A stretch of 64,000 nt of DNA from Euphorbia lathyris. Taxonomy: Eukaryota > Streptophyta > Magnoliopsida > Malpighiales > Euphorbiaceae. Under the pieces are notes generated by a model. The model made no database searches. It was not told the DNA's origin and worked only from the letters and a program-made list of their open reading frames with translations. Location: NCBI RefSeq assembly GCF_963576675.1, contig NC_088916.1, positions 14,422,501 to 14,486,500 on the forward strand, in the 5' to 3' direction. Below are positions 1-11,790 of the stretch, one piece after another. Within the stretch, counting starts at the first letter, position 1. Every line of letters begins with the position of its first letter. The position numbers were made by a program, and so were the translations under genes.

Positions 1-807
1 TTTGATGTGCTTTGTATGTATATTCTTTTTCTCTTGTATTTCGGCCAAGGATCCAAGAAGTGTACTTGTCCTTTTATAGATGAAATCTGAAGACACAATC
101 ATTTGAATTCGGATCTATCCATTGAATTCAAACGGCTCTTTGCTTACATCATTGTTCTGGTCAGCTTCAGATTTGCAGGCCAATCCTGTCGTCTGAATTC
201 GGCAGGCACCAGGCTTGTCTCTTTCTCACAGGTTTGTCTTCTAGCACAGATTTCGCCTTTTAGTTAGCGGACAATTGACCCATGCGTCTCGAAACTGTAT
301 ACATGCATATTTCCAAAGCTTTCTGATTTAGCGCAGATCTCTGTCGGATCTTGTCTTTTAGCAAACAGATCATTAATGCTGTCCTGAAAAACACACAGCT
401 TGACTTTGATAGCCATTGTCTTTGATCATTGCTATTTCCGATACTGAGTTGCTTTTTCACTCAGCTTCCAAGGTTTGCTTCGTTCTGCAAGATATAGTTC
501 CAAAGAAGACTTCTCTTCTTTCATGTTGAGTTGATTTCTACTCAGCTTCTGTGATCATCTTCATTTGTAAGCTTCGATACTGAAGAAGACTTTCCTTCTT
601 TCGTACTGAGTTTTTCTTTACTCAGCCCATGCTATGCTGACTAAGTTCTGTCTTACTTGATTCCTGTTCTTATAAATATTTTTATACTTAACATTGAACA
701 AACCCATTAGTACAATTAAATCAAAGCACTTAAATTTAAATGTCTTAATCATGGATTAACTTAAATCATTTTGTCAAATCAAAATTATGTGGAAAGGTGT
801 TTCAACA
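1..807 (-). repeat. C1 3' LTR (partial, cut by window edge)
   Basis: Bases 1-807 match 12460-13265 almost base for base and end in TTTCAACA, the complement of the LTR start TGTTGAAA. The TATA-like TTTTATA at 72-78 reads TATAAAA on the minus strand, the likely U3 promoter copy. The remaining part of this LTR lies left of base 1. Confidence 0.93.
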
Positions 808-821
808 AACTCCCCCATTTT
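808..821 (-). other. C1 polypurine tract
   Basis: On the minus strand this reads AAAATGGGGGAGTT directly before the 3' LTR, the place where plus-strand DNA synthesis is primed in LTR retrotransposons. C2 has the same purine run at 50724-50736. The stretch from here to 1363 is untranslated element sequence with no recognisable gene. Confidence 0.85.
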
Positions 822-1363
822 GATGTTGGCAAAATATTTAGTTATGGAGCTCAGTTTTGAAATTCCCCATGATTGAATTATCTTTCATTCTTCTGAAATT
901 ACTCCCCCATAAGGGTTGCATCCATTATCTTAACTCTAAACCTTCTAAGATTTAATCGAGTAAAAGGTAAGACATGCCTATACTGACTTAGTTCAATTCT
1001 AGACCTTCCAAGATCTAATTCAGATAAGCCTAGGTCTGCTTTCAGAAGAGTTTAATACTTGGAACATGTATTTACTCATTTTGATACACGATCAGTTTAG
1101 GTATTAGAGAGATTACATATATGGATTCATGTATTAGAGCAAATGTATTCATGTATCAGAGTAAGTGTGTGTTGAGCATTTTTCTCATGCATATTCCCTT
1201 TTAATTTTAGTGTGTTTGTTCTTTTAAGATAGTTCAGCATATAGCACAATAAATAAGCATCACATGTAGATAAGTCAGTTTGAAATAAAAGATGCTTTAA
1301 GATAGATACTTAGTCAACATACAAAAAGATAGAATACGCCAAATAAACATTACAAGCCAAGTT

Positions 1364-4300
1364 CTAGGATTTAACTAATCTATTTCCTCCTGTTGACTTG
1401 GGCTTGGTAGCAATGCCTTTTCCTTTGGCGTTTCGTTGTTGCTGACTACCGGATGCTTGCCCCAAGTTTTGCTGAGTTCCATCAGCATGGTCTTTCTCCC
1501 CCGTTTTGCCAGCATCGGGCTGAAGAGGAGCGAAGGTGTCATTAAGAACAACACGAGTCAATCTCACTGAGTACGCCTTAAGTTGTTTCGTGCTCTCCCT
1601 GAGACCGTCGAAAACAGGAACGCCATCGTCTATAACGGATCCGGGGACTCGAATGGATGCACTAAGCATACTGAGTATATATTCTTGTGATTTCCCGATC
1701 CAGGTGAGCGTGTCAGTCATCTTGGCATAAGCTTGATGATACATTTTGAGTAAAGCCGAATCTTAGAACTGACGTTGGGCATTGGTATAGCGGACGTGTT
1801 TGAATGTGGCTTGCGAGTATTGTAGAATTTCATTAGTCTTCACCAGGTCAGTATCCATCCCTTCTTTACTCAAGTTGAGTAGACGGATGGCTTCGCCAAT
1901 TTGCTCGATGGAACACTGGGAAGAGGAGGAAATTAACTCACTAGCACCGGTCAGCTTAGAGTGCAGCTTGGTGAAGTGTTGATTCAACTCAACAGAAGTT
2001 GCATATGCCGAATTCACAGCTGAAAGATTGTTGATTTGTCCTTGGAGGGAATCCATGTGGTTTACCATCATTAACTGGAGTTCAGCCAGCTTCATTATTG
2101 AGTCTTGCTTGGATTGTTGAGATTGAAAGGTGGTCATGACACTCACAAGATCTTTGAGACCCTTGATCTCATTCAGGAGCTGAGTGACAGAAGAAAGTTG
2201 TGTTGACTCAACATTAACAGACCCAACAGCATCGGCATGAGATTGGTTAAAATCCTGGAGTAGGGATTGAGCTGAGTCAATGATTTTGCGCCCAGACTCA
2301 GTTGCATGTAGGTAAGCATAAGTTGTCTCAGGATTTTGCTCAGCGGCCGGAATTTGAGTAGTACCAGATGGTGGAGGAGTAGGTTGTTTTCCAGAACCAG
2401 ATGGGCCAGCTTGGTCAACAACTGGACTTTTGTTTAAGTCAGCACCAGGAGCTGACTGTTCAACATTCTGCGATACTGGGTTAGGAAGAGGTGGATCGAC
2501 AGAGATGTTGACCTGCTCAGTATTAGTCTGAAGTTGAGTTGGTGCAGGAGGAGACACTTCAGAACTTACTTGGACAAGATTTTGCTTTGCTCGCTCACCT
2601 TTTTGAGCAGCTTGAACTTCGAGCTCTTGCTCGGCAGAAATTGGATTTTCAAGAGTCTTGGCTTGTTCCTCAGTATGAGTAACAGAGGCTTGCTTTTGTG
2701 TGAGTTTATCTGGAGTTGGCTCGACGACGGAGGAGAAGAATTCATACTGAAGTACAGTTAGGTCAGTGATTGGTTCTCTAAGTGGAGAATCAGCCAATAG
2801 GTCTAGGGAGTTGGACTTGTGAGCTTTGCGTTTGAAACGCTTTTCAGAACTGACCGTTCTGGTTGGAGGTGAGGGGTTAGCAGCAATTGAGTCAATAGAC
2901 TCAGATGAAGAATTGAGCCCTAGGGTAGCATTAACACTCCTCACAGCTTGAACTCTCACTGCTTGGTCAGCTTGTGGTTCAGTTAGCTCAGCATCAATTG
3001 ACTTAGTTTGCTCAACAACATCCTTATCTTGCTCATCATCAACATTACCTGTTCTCTCAGCATCGAACTGACTTCCAAAATCTCCCAATTCATCTTCCTG
3101 GTCAAAGGGTGTTTTCTCAAGATCAATCTCTTGACTTCTTACAAAGTGTGAATCTTCAGAGATTACACAGTCAAGAGGCAGTGCATCGATCGGGGTCAGA
3201 CCAGATGCTTTCTTCTTCTTCCTCAGAGGTGTCTCCGGAATTTCCTCAATTTCGACTTCCTCAGGCTCAACTGGCCTTTTCTCTGTTGACTTAGGTACCT
3301 GCTGACCGTGCTCAGCATCAACTTTCTTAGCACTAGATATTATTCTCAGCTTCTTCGGAGCTGTGTTGACATCCTTTGCTGACTGGTCAGCTTTCCTCTT
3401 TTTATCCTCCTTAGCGCGGTCAATGCGGGCTTGGTTTACTTTCTTTCCCTTTCTGGTCAGCATGCCCTTTGTCCCTTCAGCCACATTATCTGCTTCCTCT
3501 GTTACAGCCCCCTTTCCTTTCTTGGGTCTAATGGGTTGGTCATAGGCCAAACCGAACAATACGGCCGCAGTAATTTTTGTACCCCAAACATTTATTTCCT
3601 CAACTAAGTTCACCCTGTAGTCTTTGAGTATCTTGGTGATTAGTGAACCTAACCTGAGTGTGCCCGTACTTCGTTGGAAAGCACCGATGAGGAACACATG
3701 CATGTTGAGTGGCTGGTAGGTCAGCATGTGCCAAATGAAGCACTGCTCAAAATTAGATGCTGAGGATGTGGAATTGACCTTTGGGAAAATGAAGTTTGTC
3801 AGAATATAATGGGCCATCTTCTGATTCTGACCCATAGAAGTGCTAGCGATTTCTCCTTTGTGATCTATCGGTTTACAAAACTCCACGGGATAGTCAATTT
3901 TGGTATGGTCATTCGTGGTTCTGAGTTTGGCTCCTCCATTGGTCAGTTTGAGGAGTTTAGCGAGATAGGGAGGATTGACGAAGATTTCTTTCCCTCGGAC
4001 CTTCGTGACCATGTAGTCAGTGTCATCATTAGCAGCTTGTAAATTGGCGTAGAATTCCTTTACCAATTCGGGATAAGTGGGTTCTCAAAGAGAAAACAGT
4101 CTGGCCCAGCCATTTTTCGAAATCCATTCGCAAAAAGGTTTTTCGGCTTCTACAAACCCCTTAGAGAACCAGCAAGAATGGTCGATCTTCCAGCCCTTTA
4201 CACTACTGAAGACAAGAGAGTATGTTCTTTCGATGGGATTCTTCTCCTTTTTCTTCTGTTTCTTTGAGGATGTTGCTTGGTCAGCCTGGGGTTTCTTACT

Positions 4301-4450
4301 CGGAGTAATGACCTTAGACTGGTCATGCTGACCATGTTCTTGAGACTTGGTGGGAGTCTCGATGTATTCCTGCTGAGCAGGAGATGGAGGGTTTTCGTCG
4401 GAGCGATTTTGGTCATAATCGGCACCGGAGATGTTTTGAGAGTCCGACAT
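1364..4450 (-). pseudogene. C1 third ORF in env position (aORF), two in-frame stops
   Basis: The start is ATG at 4450 (MSDSQNISGADYDQNRSDEN). One frame runs 1,028 codons to TAG at 1366-1364 and is broken only by TGA at 4087-4085 and TAA at about 1765-1763. The N-terminal third looks like a globular domain (KPFCEWISKNGW, then YPELVKEFY, then FEQCFIWHMLTY). I think it is related to the domain called putative plant transposon protein that occurs in additional ORFs of plant retroelements. The middle is charged and rich in Glu, Lys, Pro and Gln with basic KKKR clusters. The C-terminal part is probably helical or coiled-coil. I see no signal peptide or clear membrane segment, so I do not call it an envelope. 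C2 carries the same ORF at 47312-50315. The function is unknown. Confidence 0.75.
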
Positions 4451-4966
4451 GGTTTTCTCAGAGATTTTTTAGGGTATTTGAAGATTTAAGAGAGAGACGG
4501 AAATCAGATGCCAGAGATTTCAAATGTAAAGAGATGTGAGTGGGAATCCGTCCACTATTTATAGAGATGTCGAGTTGATCTGATACGTTGGAGTAGCCGT
4601 TTTACCTCGAGATGATCAAACAACAATAATCTTGCATTTATGACATGTTCGGCGCATTTATTTTCTAATTGTTACGCTTGCATCATCCTAGGTGGCTATT
4701 TATGGCGCGTGTGCTAGCATTTAATGTGAAATGGATTTTGCTCAGTATTTGGAATTCTAAACGTTTGAGATACTGAGTGCTCAGTTTTACGTAGAAGAAA
4801 TTTTCATACAAAAGTAACTCAGCCTATAGTAATCACACAACATGTATGTCTAGTCAGCATAGGGTGATTCTATGTTATACAGTTTAGCTCAGTTTGAGTG
4901 AGTTACTTAGCATGCGATAACTACTCGGCATATAGTATAATCATTCAACATTTGATCAAGAATTTA
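4451..4966 (-). other. C1 spacer between pol and third ORF
   Basis: About 0.5 kb without a reading frame separates the end of RNase H from the ATG of the third ORF. On the minus strand it holds leader-like sequence that matches the C2 spacer at 46703-47311 in character and position. I cannot identify a promoter or splice site in it with confidence. Confidence 0.5.
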
Positions 4967-6158
4967 TTAAACGGGATTGCACATACCGATAGCTTCCCTT
5001 AATATGCTGAATTGCTCATGAGCCAGAGGCTTAGTGAAGATATCCGCAAGCTGTTCATCTGTTGGTACATAGGTCAGCTTGATCTCACCCTTGAGTACAT
5101 GGTCTCTGATGAAGTGATGCCTTATGCTGACATGCTTCATTCTGCTGTGGGATTGGATTTTTGGATAGGTCAATAGCGCTTTTGTTATCGCACTTGACTT
5201 CAATTGTTTCTGTTTTGACTCCGTAATCCTCAAGCTGTTGCTTAATCCATAGGACTTGGGCCACACAGCTTCCAGCAGCAATGTACTTAGCTTCAGTTGT
5301 AGACAGGGCAACTGATGACTGCTTCTTGCTGAACCAAGACACTAGACAACTTCCAAGGAAATGACATCCTCTAGAAGTACTCTTACGCTCTAGCTTGTCC
5401 TGTCCATAGTCAGCATCAGTGTATCCAATGAGTGTAAAGTCATTTGAGTTTGGATACCATAAACCTGCATTAACTGAGCTCTGCAAATATCTAAAAATTC
5501 TTTTCATAGCTATAAGGTGTGATTCTCTGGGGTCATCTTGGTATCTAGCGCAATAGCATACTGAGTACTGAATATCAGGTCTACTAGCAATAAGATAGAG
5601 TAGAGAGCCAATCATACCTCGATATAACTTACTGTCTACTGACTTACCTTTCTCATTCGTGCACAAGACAGTGTCAGTACCCATTGGTGTAGATATGGGC
5701 TTGCATTCTTCCATATCAAATTTCTTTAACATTTTCTTGGCGTACTTAGACTGACTAATGAAGATGCCATTCTTCCCTTGCTTGATTTGAAGTCCAAGGA
5801 AGAAGTTGAGTTCGCCCATCATAGACATTTCGAACTCAGTTTGCATCTGTTTACTAAATTCTTTGCACATAGATTCGTCAGTAGCACCAAATATTATATC
5901 ATCTACGTAAATTTGTGCCAGTAGGGTATTTTTACCCTTCTTCTTAATGAATAAGGTTGTGTCAGCTTTGCCTCTGACATAGTTCCTGATCAGCAGGAAA
6001 TTGGTCAACCTTTCGTACCAAGCACGGGGTGCTTGTTTCAGGCCGTACAAGGCCTTTTTGAGTTTATAAACGTGGTTTGGAGACTTTGGATCTTCAAACC
6101 CAGGAGGCTGACTAACATATACCTCTTCGTTTATAAATCCATTAAGAAAAGCACTTTT
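4967..6158 (-). pseudogene. C1 pol, C-terminal part: reverse transcriptase and RNase H
   Basis: The minus-strand translation shows the copia RT block [14 protein letters not shown], the catalytic [25 protein letters not shown], and the RNase H part with TDADYGQDK and STTEAKYIAAGSC. A one-base shift near 5150 moves the last segment (IRHHFIRDHVLKGEIK, then LADIFTKPLAHEQF) to another frame, which ends at 4967. The N-terminal part of RT lies beyond the solo LTR at 8021 and higher. The closest relative in this window is C2 45048-46702. It would copy the element RNA in virus-like particles if intact; here it cannot. Confidence 0.9.
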
Positions 6159-8020
6159 TGTTGGAAATTAGGCTAAGGTATAGCAGCGGAAATATAAAAA
6201 TTTTAACCTATTTCCATTAGCCCTAGGATCCGTTAATCGTTATTTCATATAAAGAGGGATAAGAAGAATTACCTTTTGATGATCAATCTACCGTTGTTAA
6301 TGAAGTGTCCACAACTCTTCTCCGAGTTCCCAAGCACAAAATAAAACACAGGAAGATTAAGTTAGAATCAACCGTTGAATAGCAACCAAAATAGATTGCC
6401 TCTAATTAATCAACACAAGATCAATGATAAAAGAAAAAGACGAAATCAATTGATCGGAAGGAAGCCGTAGAAAATCTCGTCCTTGAACTGGGGGTCGAAA
6501 ATTCTCTCTCTTGCACTATAGTAGATTTCGAAAATCACTCTAGGGATTTTAGCTTGTGTTAGCCGAAATTCCTATATAGGGGGGGGGTGTATTTATAATC
6601 TTTTGTATCTAATCACTAGTTAGATAGAATTAGGTTACTGAATAGGAATTCAATTCGGAATAGAATTCCTAATTATTATCTCATTATATATCTAATATAT
6701 TAAGGATAATAATAATAACCTTATTGGATAATAATAGGAGTATTATAATCTAATTAAAACTCCTAACTTATTTATCTTTTAATAATTTAATTCATAATCC
6801 TAATCTAATTAGGATTGATTAAAATCAAATTAATCATTCATGTATTATACATGAATTTTGACCCCCCCTATGGTCCATGGGCCTCATTGGGCTCAATTGT
6901 GCTTCCATCAATTAATTAACATCTATCTCTCTTTTAGGTTCCAAGTCTTATGTGTGACCCATTAGGTTCCTATTACTTCTTGCCGTATGCAACTATTAAA
7001 TTAACTTTCAAAGAATTATATTTAATCTTTGCATAACGGAATGATGTACAGAGTATGTGATTAGCAAGTCCGTAATCATTCCCCCAGAGCCATAAGAAGA
7101 CAGGTTGATTCTGTCGTTAACCTTTCCGTATTAGTTACAGTATAATTCGATCCTTTATCAACTACATCCTTGAACTGAATCTTATGACTATGGATGATGT
7201 CAAGTCACATATAGCGAGACGTTCGTTTTACTTGTACAGGCCGAGTCAACTCAAATAGATAGGTTAAGTGAAATCTGTATTTCAAGTCTTAAGCTATCAC
7301 CTTGCAAGGATTTAGAGTCGAGTCTTTCACAAGCGATCCTTGGATGTATCTCCCATTTATCGGGAGTGATAAATGCTCAATCCAATGTATAACTATCCTG
7401 AAATTACCTCCTGTGACACCCAACCTTTGCTGTTCACACCCCAGAGTCATCTCTGTTAAGGATCGTGTTACAACAGGATCAAAGTCTCACATTCAGTAAT
7501 TCAGAATGACCAATTAACATTCCTTTGAGTCTGAGGATTAGTTATACCTATTAATACCAATGAGATGAACATATGACCAAGGATGAATCTACCCATCCTG
7601 TTATCTCAAATCGGATCCCCAATCCTAATGAACTCCCTTTCATTGGATCCACGTAACTATCCAGATATTTGTATATATAAAGCTTGTGAGATCAGCTTTC
7701 TGTCGGACAGAAGACATTGTTACATGCAAGTCTCAATAGTGATATGTCAATCCTGGGCATATCACTTGACTTGGGGTGGTTTCAAGTTTATTAGTTTATC
7801 ATAAAGTTTAGTCTCACTTCATGCTTGTATGAACACTTTATGATCACTTTAAACAAACTTACGGATTTCCTTTTATTAGACTTTATTTAGTTCGTAAAAG
7901 GGATTGCCTTTATATAGTTATAAAACATATATCTCATTAAAACAAATGATATAAAGAACACTTCATTTACATTAAGTCCGTATCCTAGAACAATTGTCTA
8001 TAGGAAACTAAACCCCAACA
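6159..8020 (-). mobile_element. Solo LTR, 1,862 bp, inserted in the C1 reverse transcriptase
   Basis: The insert begins TGTTGGAAAT and ends AACCCCAACA and is flanked by the 5-bp direct repeat CTTTT (6154-6158 and 8021-8025). Removing it restores the RT sequence seen uninterrupted in C2. There are TG/CA ends but no internal primer site, polypurine tract or coding region, so it is a single LTR left after recombination. A minus-strand TATA-like TATATAGG near 6570-6580, followed by a leader-like sequence, gives the orientation. The family is not C1, G1 or G2. The lineage is unknown, although the end TTTCCGCTGC is common in plant copia LTRs. Confidence 0.88.
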
Positions 8021-9508
8021 CTTTTGACATTCATTTGATATAGTTTGAAGTTCATGAAACTAGGATATGCACACAATATACGTATAGCCTCTAACCTAGC
8101 AACAGGAGCAAAGGTCTCACCATAGTCAATGCCCTCTTACTGACTATAGCATTGGGCTACAAGTCGGGCTTTGTTTCTGACTACATTGCCTTGCTCATCT
8201 AGCTTATTTCTAAAGACCCACTTAGTTCCTATGGTCTTTTGATTCCTAGGTTTTGGTACTAAATCCCATACCTCATTTCTTTTGAACTGATCAAGCTCCT
8301 CTTGCATAGCATTGATCCAATGTTCGTCGTGCTCAGCTTCAGCGAAATTCTTTGGCTCATGAACTGAGACGAATGCAACATTGCTAAGATATTTTCTAAG
8401 CTGATCTATTGTCATCAGCTTGTTGTCAGCAGCATCAAGAATGGACTTCTCCGAATGTCCTCTTGTAATTTTTATTTCTTTGGGTAATGTTGAGTTGTCT
8501 GGAATAGGTGTTTCTACAGTATCTGCAGGAGTAGATTGGTCAGCAAAGGTAATTTCTGTTTCATGTTTACCTTTGGTCAGCCCTTGTACTGATGACTCAG
8601 CGGCTCCAATTTGGTCAGCGAAAGCTGAGCTTGGTTCATCTTTGGCAGACTGAGTTGTCATTCCTGCAGGGTCAGTTTCATCGAACTCGATATGGACAGA
8701 CTCTTCTACAACTTGAGTTCGTTTATTATACACCCTATATGCTTTACTGTTATTTAAGTACCCTAAAAAGATTGCTTCGTTAGCTTTAGCATCAAATTTA
8801 GCAAGGTTATCTTTTGTGTTGAGTATAAAACATTTACACCAAAAGGCACGAAAGTAGCCAATGTTGGGCTTTCTTCCTTTCCAAAGTTCATAAGGAGTTT
8901 TCTTGAGTATATGTCTAACTAAAGCCCTATTCAGTATATAACATGCTGTGTGGATAGCTTCACCCCAAAAATACTTTGGAAGCCTATTTTTGCTCAACAT
9001 TGTCCTAGCAATTTCGACTATTGTTCTATTCTTCCTTTCAACAACCCCATTTTGTTGAGGCATCTTAGGAGCAGAAAAGTTTATGGTCAATGCCACTGAC
9101 TTCACAGAATTCATCAAACTGTTGGTTTTTGAATTCTCTGCCATTATCACTTCTAATATGAGCTACTCTTAGGTCTTTGTCATTTTCAAGCTTTTTAATC
9201 AATGTTGTGAACATCTCAAATGTTTCATCCTTGCTACTCAGCAAGATGATCCAAGTATACCGAGAGAAATCGTCTACAATGATTAAGGAAAATTTCTTAC
9301 CTCCCAAGCTGAGTGGCTGGACAGGTCCGAAAAGATCCAAATGTAGTAATTCCAATGGTCTCTTGGTTAAGACAATGTTTTTATTTTGAAAAGACTTTTT
9401 CGTTTGTTTACCTTGCTGACAAGCATTACCTAATTGATATTTTTCAAACTTCAATTTGGGCAATCCCTCAATTAGTTGCTTTCTAGCTAATTTGGCGAGG
9501 AGGTCCAT
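8021..9508 (-). pseudogene. C1 pol: integrase and N-terminal reverse transcriptase
   Basis: Minus strand. After the GAG-pre-integrase zinc region (MDLLAKLARKQLIEGLPKL) comes the integrase core with LDLFGPVQPLS, HIRSDNGREFKN and TPQQNGVVERKNRT, holding the D, D and E catalytic positions of the copia class. Compared with C2, SDNGGEF has become SDNGREF. A frameshift near 9070-9085 splits the core into two frames. Further on, [21 protein letters not shown] starts RT, and a stop at 8137-8139 (after CYSQ) interrupts it before the solo LTR. The integrase would insert the cDNA; this copy is inactive. Confidence 0.88.
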
Positions 9509-9593
9509 GCTTACATGACCAAGTTTCCTATGCCATAGCCAGGAGTTGTCCTCTTTAGATACTAAGCATATATTTTTGGAAAACTGTTTTTCT

Positions 9594-9965
9594 TTAACTC
9601 AACATATATACATTGTCAACACGAGGGGCAGTTAAAATCAAATCGTTTGTTTTTCCCTCGAGTATCCGACACTGAGTGGCATCAAATACAACCTTTCTAC
9701 CACTGTCACATAGCAGAGCTACGCTCAGTAGGTTATATTTGAGACCTTTAACTAAGGAGACTGACTCAATAGTAGGGTTACCTCCGATAGTACCTGAACC
9801 TACTATCTTACCCTTTTTATTGTCTGTAAAGCTTACGTTTCCACCTCGTTTAAGCTCAAGTATGATGAACTGAGTTTCATCACCGGTCATGTGCCTCGAG
9901 CATGCACTGTCAATATACCACAATTTTGATTTCTCCACGCATCTCAGTCTCACCTGCATTTTAAA
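9594..9965 (-). pseudogene. C1 pol: aspartic protease and start of GAG-pre-integrase
   Basis: The minus-strand product has LWYIDSACSRHMTGDE, the copia protease signature around the catalytic Asp, then GSGTIGGNP and LKYNLLSVALLCDSGRKVVF. It starts just after TAG at 9968-9966, which lies in the same frame as the end of gag (NWVPKDE, stop, FKMQVRLRCVEK). An ATG is present three codons after that stop. A second stop follows YMLS at 9594. The protease would cleave the Gag-Pol polyprotein. Confidence 0.85.
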
Positions 9966-10096
9966 CTATTCATCTTTAGGTACCCAATTCTTGTTGGGTC
10001 CTCGTTTGTTAGTGCGAACAGGTGAAGCATCATATCTTATCTTGTGATGACAGACATTTATGATGTGGCCTTGTTTACCACAGAAGTCACAGTAAG

Positions 10097-11726
10097 TTAC
10101 CCTTTTAGGGTGACTTTGTTTTGGTCAGCACCATTGTGCTGAGCATGCCAACATACCTTAGTGGTATGACCTTTCTTTCCGCAGAAGTCACATTGGACAA
10201 TCCGCTTATTATACCAACACACATCTATTGTGTGTCCTCTTTTCCCACAACAGTCACACTGAGTGAACTGTCTACGCTGACCAGTGCCTGAGTACTCAGC
10301 GTGGGATTTATTTTTGGTTGAACCTTTTATTTGGTTCTGTAGGGTTATGACATCCTTTCTCAGTTTCTTTGAATCTGATTGGACTTCCGAGACAAACTTG
10401 TGCATGATTTCCATGTTGTTATGCAAAGTTGAGTTGTCTTGGAGAAGATATCGAAGGTCACTGAGTTTGACCTCTTCAATCTCGTCACACCACCTGCTGA
10501 GTGCCTTTATTTTCTTGTTACACTTTTTAGTGAGTGTATATAAATCACTCAGGGCGTTAACCATTTCATTTCTAAGAAAGTGTAGAGATGTTACCTCATT
10601 AGAATGTTCCTCTTGGTCAGAACCGTTAGAGAGGTCAGCTTGCTCAGATTGACTTTGGTCAGCAGCGTCATCGTCCATGAAGCATATATTTGTTGTCTCA
10701 TTTGCATCAGCTTCTGATGAGGTTGACTCATCACTGTCACTCCATGTGGCCACCATTGCCTTTCTGCTTCCCTTCCTTTCTTTCTTTAAGTTAGGGCAGC
10801 TTGACTCAAAGCATGTGACAGGCTTGGAGCTGTCCTTTTTGTATTTGTCACTAGACTCAGCTTTGTACCTATCGCCTCTTTTGTATGGCCTCTTGCTGTT
10901 CTTATCCTTTTTTTAACAGCTTTTTCATCTTTCTTGTGAACATGGCCATCTCCTCATCATCTGATGAGTCAGCTTCGGTTGAGTCAGTTTTCATGACAAG
11001 TGATTTCTGCTTCTTGTCCTCTGACTTTTCTTTAGCTTCAAATTTTTTCATAGAGATCTCATGAGTCAGCAGAGATCCGATCAGCTCGTCGTATTTGTAT
11101 GTAGTCAAGTCCTGAGCTTCCTCCACAGCTGTCTTCTTAGCTTGCCAGCTCTTAGGGAGACTTCTTAGGATTTTCTTCACCTGCTCCTCTTCTGTGAAGT
11201 TCTTTCCAAGTCTCTTAAGCTCATTTATAATATTGGTGAACCTTGAGTTCATCTCCGAGATTTCTTCATTTTCATTCATCTCGAACAGTTCGTATAATCT
11301 CATATGTTGGTTCACTTTGGACTCCTTGACTTTTCTTGTGCCTTCATAGGTCACTTCGAGCTTCTTCCATATTTCCTGTGCAGACTCGCAACCTGAAATC
11401 TTATTGTATTCTGCAGCATCTAGCGCACAGTGAAGCATATTGATAGCCGAAGCATTGTTTTGTAATTTTTTAAGGTCATCTTCTGACCACTCAGTTTCAC
11501 TATTGACAACCTTTTCGTTGTCAACAGTTTTGTAGGGCACATATGGGCCTTGGACTATTGCAAGCCACGCACTCATATTTGTAGCTTGAATAAAGTTCTT
11601 CATCCTGTTTTTCCAAAATGTATAATTTGATCCGAAAAACAAGGGTGGCCGACTAATTGATAATCCCTCAGGGAGTATCTGTGTTGTTTGATTTCCTGGA
11701 AGGAAACGAGTGCTGTTCTCAGCCAT
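10097..11726 (-). pseudogene. C1 gag, frameshifted
   Basis: Translation starts at ATG 11726 (MAENSTRFLPGNQTTQ). The first 274 codons hold the copia Gag domain of the UBN2 type (LFFGSNYTFWKNRMKNF, MNENEEISEMNSRF, KILRSLPKSWQAKKTAVEE). A change in the T-run near 10905-10915 (a lysine run on the coding strand) shifts the frame, and the classical CCHC knuckle region is out of frame. A second open part (10756-10097) contains two more CX2CX4HX4C motifs (CDCCGKRGHTIDVC and CDFCGKKGHTTKVC), and a third follows near 10050-10090. Intact C2 gag (41778-43571) shows the full arrangement. The product would form the capsid particle and bind RNA. Confidence 0.88.
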
Positions 11727-11776
11727 TTATCGGGATCAGCTCAAGATAGTTATATCTTTGAGTAGTGAGCTACTTA

Positions 11777-11788
11777 GCTCTGATACCA
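11777..11788 (-). other. C1 primer binding site (initiator Met-tRNA)
   Basis: The complement reads TGGTATCAGAGC, which pairs with the 3' end of plant initiator methionine tRNA. It lies two bases inside the 5' LTR (11791). It is the start of minus-strand DNA synthesis. Confidence 0.92.
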
Positions 11789-11790
11789 CT

